Of a DNA stretch of 64,000 nucleotides, positions 59,061 to 64,000 are shown piece after piece. The notes under the pieces are model-generated. The model did no database searches. It was not told where the DNA came from and was given only the letters and a program-made list of their open reading frames with translations. The stretch is from Mucilaginibacter celer. GTDB lineage: Bacteria; Bacteroidota; Bacteroidia; Sphingobacteriales; Sphingobacteriaceae. The position numbers and the translations under genes were made by a program. Each line of letters opens with the position of its first letter. The first letter of the stretch is position 1. The stretch spans positions 4,588,001 through 4,652,000 of the forward strand of contig NZ_CP032869.1 of NCBI RefSeq assembly GCF_003576455.2, read 5' to 3'.

Positions 59061-60196
59061 AAATACTGCACGTTGTAGCCTCATACAAACCCGCTTATGT
59101 TTACGGTGGCCCCATCATGTCGGTAGCTATGCTGTGCGAGCAACTTGTAAAAGCCGGGCAGCAGGTTGAGGTGTACACCACCACAGCCAACGGCGCAGCC
59201 GAACTTGATGTAACGGCAGGAAAATCCATTAATGTTGACGGCGTGCCGGTAACCTACTTTCCGCGTAAAACAAAAGATCACAGCCATTTCTCGCCCGAAT
59301 TGCTTAAGGCCGTATACCGCGATGCCCGGCAGTTTGATGTGGTACATGTGCACGCCTGGTGGAACCTGGCGGTTGTTTTAGCCTGCTTTGCCGCCCTGAA
59401 GCGCGGTGTGCCTGTTGTGGTTTCGCCACGGGGCACTTTAAGCTCCTATTCATTTCAAAATAAAAACACGGGCTTAAAATCGCTTATGCACCACATCAGC
59501 ATGCCATTTTTAAAAAAGAGCTATTTTCATGTCACCTCGGTGCATGAGCAGCAGGCGGTTGAGACGGTGGTTAAGGGCAAAGGCATCAACAATATCCCCA
59601 ACTTTGTAAAGCTGCCGCCATTAAGGCACCATACAACCGAAAATGAAAGTCCGGGCGTTTTTAAATTATTGTTTTTTTCGAGGATTGAGGAAAAAAAAGG
59701 ATTGGACATCCTCATCAGCTCGCTAAAACAAATCAATTCGCCCTGCCACCTTACTGTGGCCGGCAGCGGTAACGATGCTTATGTAAATGGGCTGAAAAAG
59801 CTGGCGGCTGATAGTGGTGTTGGCGATAAAATAACCTGGGCAGGTTTTGTTAATGAGGAGAAATTCGACCTGCTGAGCAAACATCACCTGTTTGTATTGC
59901 CATCGTACGATGAAAACTTCGGCAACGCGGTAATTGAAAGTTTAAGCGTTGGCACCGCAGTGCTCATCAGCAAGGGCGTGGGCCTGGCAGGCTATGTAAG
60001 TGATAACAGGCTGGGCTGGGTATGCGAAAACAACGAAACATCGGTTGCTGAGCATATCAATCATATCATCAGCACACAAAACCCCGAACTTGACCGCATC
60101 AGGCAAAGCGCCCCATCCATCATTTATCATCATTTTGAAGGCAGCGCCTTAGTAAAAAAATATATCAATATGTACCAGCAAATCATTACCGCATGA
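59057..60196 (+). CDS. Family 4 glycosyltransferase
   Basis: A 379-residue GT-B enzyme: ILHVVASYKPAYVYGGPIMS at the N-terminus, VVVSPRGTLSSYSFQNKN, LFFSRIEEKKGLDILISSLK, and PSYDENFGNAVIESLSVGTA as the E-x7-E region. The start is TTG with a TTGA overlap. Lying between the polymerase and exosortase, it belongs to the core of the exosortase-linked block. Confidence 0.93.
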   Translation: MKILHVVASYKPAYVYGGPIMSVAMLCEQLVKAGQQVEVYTTTANGAAELDVTAGKSINVDGVPVTYFPRKTKDHSHFSPELLKAVYRDARQFDVVHVHAWWNLAVVLACFAALKRGVPVVVSPRGTLSSYSFQNKNTGLKSLMHHISMPFLKKSYFHVTSVHEQQAVETVVKGKGINNIPNFVKLPPLRHHTTENESPGVFKLLFFSRIEEKKGLDILISSLKQINSPCHLTVAGSGNDAYVNGLKKLAADSGVGDKITWAGFVNEEKFDLLSKHHLFVLPSYDENFGNAVIESLSVGTAVLISKGVGLAGYVSDNRLGWVCENNETSVAEHINHIISTQNPELDRIRQSAPSIIYHHFEGSALVKKYINMYQQIITA

Positions 60197-60816
60197 GCGA
60201 ATACCAGGATTACGGCTACCCCGACGATAGCCCATGCCACATGGTTAAATACCTCGAGCAGCCGCTCATGTCATTACTGGATAAAAACACCAACCGCAGC
60301 ATCCTTGATCTGGGCTGCGGCAATGGCTTTTGGGTAAATTATTTACTGAAGCATGGTTTTAACGCTTATGGCATTGATGCCTCCGAACAAGGCATCGCGA
60401 TAGCTAATCAAATAAATCCGGGCAGGTTTTTTTTACATGATCTGTCGGTTCCGGGTTTGCCCAAACAACTGGATGGGATTAAATTCGATACCGTGATCTC
60501 TACCGAGGTGATTGAGCACCTTTATGATCCTTATGCTTTTGTTGCGCTTTGCCGGGATGTACTGAGCGAAACCAAAGGCGAGTTGATCATTTCCACCCCT
60601 TACCACGGTTATTTGAAAAACCTTTTTTTGAGTGTGTTTAATAAATGGGATAGCCATATCAGTCCGCTATGGCAGGGAGGGCACATCAAATTCTGGTCGG
60701 TTAAAACGCTTACGCAGATTTTAAACGAGCACGGTTTTGAGGTAACGGCTTTTCGCGGCTGTGGCCGGATCCCCTATCTTTGGATGACCATGATTATTAA
60801 AGCCCGGTTAAAGTGA
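60193..60816 (+). CDS. Class I SAM-dependent methyltransferase
   Basis: A 207-residue methyltransferase with motif I SILDLGCGNGFWVNYLL near residues 36-52 and motif II-like FDTVISTEVIEHLYDPYAF. It is UbiG/methyltransf_23-like; the target is probably a sugar hydroxyl or acid. Overlaps both neighbours (ATGA and GTGA). Confidence 0.9.
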   Translation: MSEYQDYGYPDDSPCHMVKYLEQPLMSLLDKNTNRSILDLGCGNGFWVNYLLKHGFNAYGIDASEQGIAIANQINPGRFFLHDLSVPGLPKQLDGIKFDTVISTEVIEHLYDPYAFVALCRDVLSETKGELIISTPYHGYLKNLFLSVFNKWDSHISPLWQGGHIKFWSVKTLTQILNEHGFEVTAFRGCGRIPYLWMTMIIKARLK

Positions 60817-61676
60817 GCGAAAGCCTCGACATTATTATTTTAACTTTTAACGAAGAGCGGAATATTGAAGCCTGCCTGCAAAGCGCGGCGCAGTTAAAAG
60901 CCAATATTTTTGTTGTAGATTCGGGCTCGGCAGATCAGACTATCGCTATCTGCCAAAAATACACCTCTAACATTTTTCACCACCCGTTTGAAAATTATGC
61001 CCTGCAACGCAACTGGGCGCTTGGGAATTTGCCTTTAACCGGCTCCTGGGTACTCAACCTTGATGCCGATCACCGGGTAACGCCCGAACTGGCCGCACAA
61101 CTCAACGGGATTTTTAGCGAAAAAGTAGCGCCGGAGATTAACGGTTTTTTAATCAGTCGCCGAACCATGTTTATTAATAAATGGATCAGGCATGGCGGTC
61201 ACTACCCCACCTATCACGCCAACCTGTTCAGGCGCGGTTTCGGGATGTGCGAAGAAAAGCTGTACGATCAGCATTTTAAAGTGACGGGCAAAACACAGGT
61301 ACTTAAAACCGATATTATAGATGTAATTACCGATTCGCTTACCAGTTTTATCAACAGGCATAACCACTGGGCCACGCTCGAGGCGCAATACCAGGTTGAA
61401 CAACAAAATGCGCCCGCGCTTGACGATAAGGGGCAACTGGTACATCCGCGCCTGTTTGGCAACCCGATGGAGCGACGGCGTTACCTTAAAAAACGCTACG
61501 AAGCGTTCCCGCTGTTTGTGCGGCCGGTAATTTACTTTATCATCAGGTATTTTTTTAAACTGGGCTTTTTAGATGGTACAACCGGCCTGGTGTTTCACTT
61601 TTTGCAAGGCTTTTGGTTTAGGTTTTTAATTGATGCGAAAATTTACGAATTACGGAAGGAGGCAAAAAAACAATGA
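60813..61676 (+). CDS. Family 2 glycosyltransferase (WaaE/LpcC-like)
   Basis: A 287-residue GT-A enzyme: LDIIILTFNEERNIEACL, VVDSGSADQT, and NLDADHRVTPEL as the metal site. A conserved HGGHYPTYHANLFRRG sits near residue 129. The C-terminal part is hydrophobic with amphipathic helices, as in the KdtX/WaaE group. The start is GTG with a GTGA overlap. It immediately precedes the exosortase gene. Confidence 0.92.
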   Translation: MSESLDIIILTFNEERNIEACLQSAAQLKANIFVVDSGSADQTIAICQKYTSNIFHHPFENYALQRNWALGNLPLTGSWVLNLDADHRVTPELAAQLNGIFSEKVAPEINGFLISRRTMFINKWIRHGGHYPTYHANLFRRGFGMCEEKLYDQHFKVTGKTQVLKTDIIDVITDSLTSFINRHNHWATLEAQYQVEQQNAPALDDKGQLVHPRLFGNPMERRRYLKKRYEAFPLFVRPVIYFIIRYFFKLGFLDGTTGLVFHFLQGFWFRFLIDAKIYELRKEAKKQ

Positions 61677-62239
61677 AATTGCGCGCGTTTATCAATAACC
61701 CGGTTATCCGCTTCGTATTGCTGTTTGTGTTTCTGTTTACGCTGTTTTATTGCTTTAACCTGTTCTTTTTTGGTATTACCAGTCCGGGTAATAATTACAG
61801 CCCCTTTTTAGCCGAACATTTAAATTACATAGCAGCGCTGCGGCAGTTGCTGCTTAACTGCAGCGCGCAGATCCTGAACTGGCTGGGTTATGCGGCGATT
61901 GATAATAATTACGAATTGCTGGTTGCGGGCCGGGGCAAACTGGTGGTGGTTTACAGCTGCCTGGGGCTTGGGCTCATCAGCTTTTTTTCGGCTTTTGTAC
62001 TGGCTTACCCGGCAAAACTTAAATCAAAAATTATTTTCCTGGTATCGGGCGTGTTGGTTATCGAATTTTTAAACGTGATGCGCTTTGTGCTTCTGGCTAT
62101 CTTCTGGTCGAAAAAAACGGAGCGGATAGTTGATCATCATACCATTTTTAATATTATTCTTTACATCCTGATAGCGCTTGGCCTTTATATTTGGGTTAAA
62201 CGTAACGATAAGCTGAACAGCGCCAATGGCCAAAACTGA
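61673..62239 (+). CDS. Exosortase family protein (XrtY-like)
   Basis: A 188-residue membrane protein with about five helices. The exosortase/archaeosortase triad is visible: Cys96 in VVYSCLGLGL, Arg137 in EFLNVMRF, and His155 or His156 in VDHHTIFN. Exosortases are membrane transpeptidase-like enzymes that cut C-terminal sorting signals (PEP-CTERM and relatives), and their genes lie in EPS loci. Small Bacteroidota forms include one named XrtY; that subfamily call is from memory. I found no protein with an obvious C-terminal tripartite sorting signal in this window, so the substrate is elsewhere. Confidence 0.87.
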   Translation: MKLRAFINNPVIRFVLLFVFLFTLFYCFNLFFFGITSPGNNYSPFLAEHLNYIAALRQLLLNCSAQILNWLGYAAIDNNYELLVAGRGKLVVVYSCLGLGLISFFSAFVLAYPAKLKSKIIFLVSGVLVIEFLNVMRFVLLAIFWSKKTERIVDHHTIFNIILYILIALGLYIWVKRNDKLNSANGQN

Positions 62240-62783
62240 TCTGTCAACCTATAATAATCACCCTTATCATCCAGGAGGCACTGCGCTGAAGCGGGTAACC
62301 TGGTATTATTTAAACGCGTTTTTCCTGAAAACAAGCCTCATTCCGTCAAGCAAATTCAGGGTTGCCTTGTTAAGGTTGTTTGGTGCCCGGATTGGCAAAA
62401 ACGTTACTATTAAACCCTGCATCAATATCAAATACCCCTGGAACCTGAGCATTGGCGACGAAACATGGATTGGCGAAAACGTATGGATCGATAGCCTGGT
62501 GATGATTACCATCGGGGCGCATGTGTGCCTCTCGCAGGGGGCGGTGCTGTTAACCGGCAGTCACGATTATAAAAAATCGTCCTTTGATTTGATTACCAAA
62601 GGTATAATTTTGGAGGATGGCGTTTGGATAGGCGCCGGAGCCATGGTTAACCTCGGTATCACCGCGGCATCGCACGCGGTACTAACCAGCGGATCGGTAG
62701 CCACTAAAAACCTTGAGGCTTACGGCATTTACCAGGGCAACCCCGCGGTAAAGGTACGTGAGCGCAAAATTGAAACCACTTAA
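62226..62783 (+). CDS. WcaF-like hexapeptide O-acetyltransferase
   Basis: A 185-residue left-handed beta-helix acetyltransferase of the colanic-acid WcaF type. Features: WYYLNAFFLKTSLIPSSKFR near residues 26-45, IGKNVTIKPCINIKYPWNL, then GSHDYKKSSFDL with the catalytic His, and IGAGAMVNLGITAASHAVL. It overlaps the exosortase gene by 14 bp. It likely acetylates an intermediate or the finished polymer. Confidence 0.92.
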   Translation: MAKTDLSTYNNHPYHPGGTALKRVTWYYLNAFFLKTSLIPSSKFRVALLRLFGARIGKNVTIKPCINIKYPWNLSIGDETWIGENVWIDSLVMITIGAHVCLSQGAVLLTGSHDYKKSSFDLITKGIILEDGVWIGAGAMVNLGITAASHAVLTSGSVATKNLEAYGIYQGNPAVKVRERKIETT

Positions 62784-62807
62784 AAATCATCTGCTTAAAA
62801 ACCTAAC

Positions 62808-64000
62808 ATGCTGAAACAAAAACTGCAAACCCATCAAATTATTTTACTGGTAATAAGTGGTATAGTTTTAATTATGGGCATTATGCTGTTCATTGCCCCG
62901 GCAGCCATTTACCCCGATCCCAGCTGGGGCTTCCAGGTAATGCGTTCGATGGAGCTTGGGCACGGTTTCAATATCAACTTTAAACCCGACCAGGGCGATA
63001 TCAGCAAAAACATCTCGGACTTTTTGGCTTGGTGGTCGCCGGGGCAGTACCTGTTGCCTTACTTTTTTAAACTGATATTCGGTGTAAACACCGGGCAGGC
63101 GGCGGCAATTGTTACCACGCTGTTTTCACTATCGGGCATTGCAGGCTTTTTCTTTTTCTTTAAAAAAGCGGGCTTTACGCCGCTCATTGCCTCGCTAAGC
63201 ATACTTTTTATAGTAATTCAGCAGGCGTTTTTCACCCCGTATGTTTTTTACAACGGCGGCGAGTTGTTGTTGTTCGGCTATACCGGCTGGTTTTTATACG
63301 GATGCATGGCCATCGGCAATACCGGCTGGAAACTGGTTGTATTCCTGTTTATAGCGGGCATTTTGGGCTTTATATGCAAATCATCGTTTTTATGGATGTT
63401 TGCCGCCGGCTGCTGTTTTATCTGGATCAAATTTTCGTATAAAACAAAGGCGCTGATCGGTTGGATCAAAAACGGCATCTGGATAGGCGTTCCTTCCATC
63501 CTTGCCCTGTTCATGATCTACCATTTTTATCTTTCGCGGGGTGGTAACCCATCATCGGGCGGCGAGGGGATTAAATTGTTATGGGAAACTTTTGCGTTCC
63601 CGCTGGCATCGCCTTTCCTTACGGCCTTTTCGGTTGATGACCTGTCGAGCGGTTTGTTGTTTCATGACGACGCGCCGATGTTCAGTTATTTTTGGGCGGT
63701 TGTTGTTGTATTGATCTGCGCGATGCTGAGCATTTTGCTCATTCGTATTATTGTAAAGCGTGTGCCCAACAAGGCGTATGTATTGCTGCTGGTGGTGTTT
63801 TATGCAGTATCGGTATTATTTTTTGGCCAGTCGTTTTTGCGGCAGGCTTATATCTCGTACGAGGCAAGGCATTTCAGGCTGATAGGGTTGATTGCCGCAC
63901 CGGGCATTATTTACCTGGTAAACAGTTTAAAAGGCTTTTATCGGTATCCGTTTTATTTTGTTTGTTTTGTTATTGCCTACTCAAGCTATAAGTTTTTTGT
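62808..64000 (+). CDS. Polytopic membrane protein, unknown function (partial, C-terminus cut)
   Basis: The frame opens at ATG 62808, 24 bp after the previous stop, and stays open to the window end (397 codons). It has about eight to nine hydrophobic segments. The first periplasmic loop reads PDPSWGFQVMRSMELGHGFN and DFLAWWSPGQYLLPYFF. This recalls the large first loop of GT39/GT83-like (ArnT-type) lipid-linked sugar transferases, but the match is only suggestive. It belongs to the same operon as the exosortase. Confidence 0.7.
   Translation, partial: MLKQKLQTHQIILLVISGIVLIMGIMLFIAPAAIYPDPSWGFQVMRSMELGHGFNINFKPDQGDISKNISDFLAWWSPGQYLLPYFFKLIFGVNTGQAAAIVTTLFSLSGIAGFFFFFKKAGFTPLIASLSILFIVIQQAFFTPYVFYNGGELLLFGYTGWFLYGCMAIGNTGWKLVVFLFIAGILGFICKSSFLWMFAAGCCFIWIKFSYKTKALIGWIKNGIWIGVPSILALFMIYHFYLSRGGNPSSGGEGIKLLWETFAFPLASPFLTAFSVDDLSSGLLFHDDAPMFSYFWAVVVVLICAMLSILLIRIIVKRVPNKAYVLLLVVFYAVSVLFFGQSFLRQAYISYEARHFRLIGLIAAPGIIYLVNSLKGFYRYPFYFVCFVIAYSSYKFF

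Noticed and set aside
1..64000. tRNA or rRNA genes, prophage or insertion sequence with transposase
   Set aside because: I looked for cloverleaf-like stems, rRNA segments, integrases and transposases and recognised none; short RNAs could have been missed by eye.

Overview
This window looks like the chromosome of a Bacteroidota bacterium of the family Sphingobacteriaceae, close to Mucilaginibacter or Pedobacter. That placement is inferred from gene families, because no rRNA gene is present. The supporting signs are Bacteroidota -7 promoter boxes (TAnnTTTG), an FtsI-type transpeptidase with a PASTA domain, a TonB-dependent receptor with an N-terminal carboxypeptidase-like plug extension, a NusG-like antiterminator inside a polysaccharide locus, an exosortase resembling the XrtY group, and many interspersed intergenic repeats.

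Region 1 (1-11140, minus strand) is the division and cell wall (dcw) cluster, read mraZ, rsmH, ftsL-like, ftsI, murE, a four-helix-bundle gene, mraY, murD, ftsW and murG, which runs off the left edge. A triple GTGG operator at exact 10-bp spacing sits ahead of mraZ. The mraZ-to-murE part is tightly overlapped. From murE to murG every gap holds short repeats, and one repeat appears to have entered the murD coding sequence.

Region 2 (11140-24400) is mixed: a dense repeat island, a DUF1778/GNAT toxin-antitoxin pair, a siderophore receptor with a PepSY membrane partner, lipoproteins, a secreted S15-type peptidase, a frameshifted PIN toxin with its antitoxin, two GNAT acetyltransferases, pgk and gapdh. 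The C-terminus of the gapdh product seems to be encoded by an intergenic repeat.

Region 3 (24443-64000) is a very large exopolysaccharide locus. A WecA-like initiating transferase and a GT2 gene point left. From 26472 rightward about 36 plus-strand genes run with almost no gaps: Wza-like lipoprotein, Wzc-like tyrosine kinase, NusG-like antiterminator, asparagine synthase, an ABC-2 exporter (Wzm/Wzt), a sugar and acyl-chain module, about fifteen glycosyltransferases including one split gene, O-acetylation genes (MBOAT plus SGNH partner, left-handed beta-helix acetyltransferases), two methyltransferases, a Wzy-like polymerase and an exosortase.

The most interesting system is at 35406-40919. 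It has two FdtA-like sugar ketoisomerases, a GNAT, an acyl carrier protein, two KASIII enzymes, a ketoreductase and a DegT aminotransferase. The set is what would be needed to build a short hydroxyacyl chain on a carrier protein and attach it to an amino sugar. This module and the exosortase at the far end suggest a chemically unusual surface polymer, possibly linked to a sorted protein not seen here.
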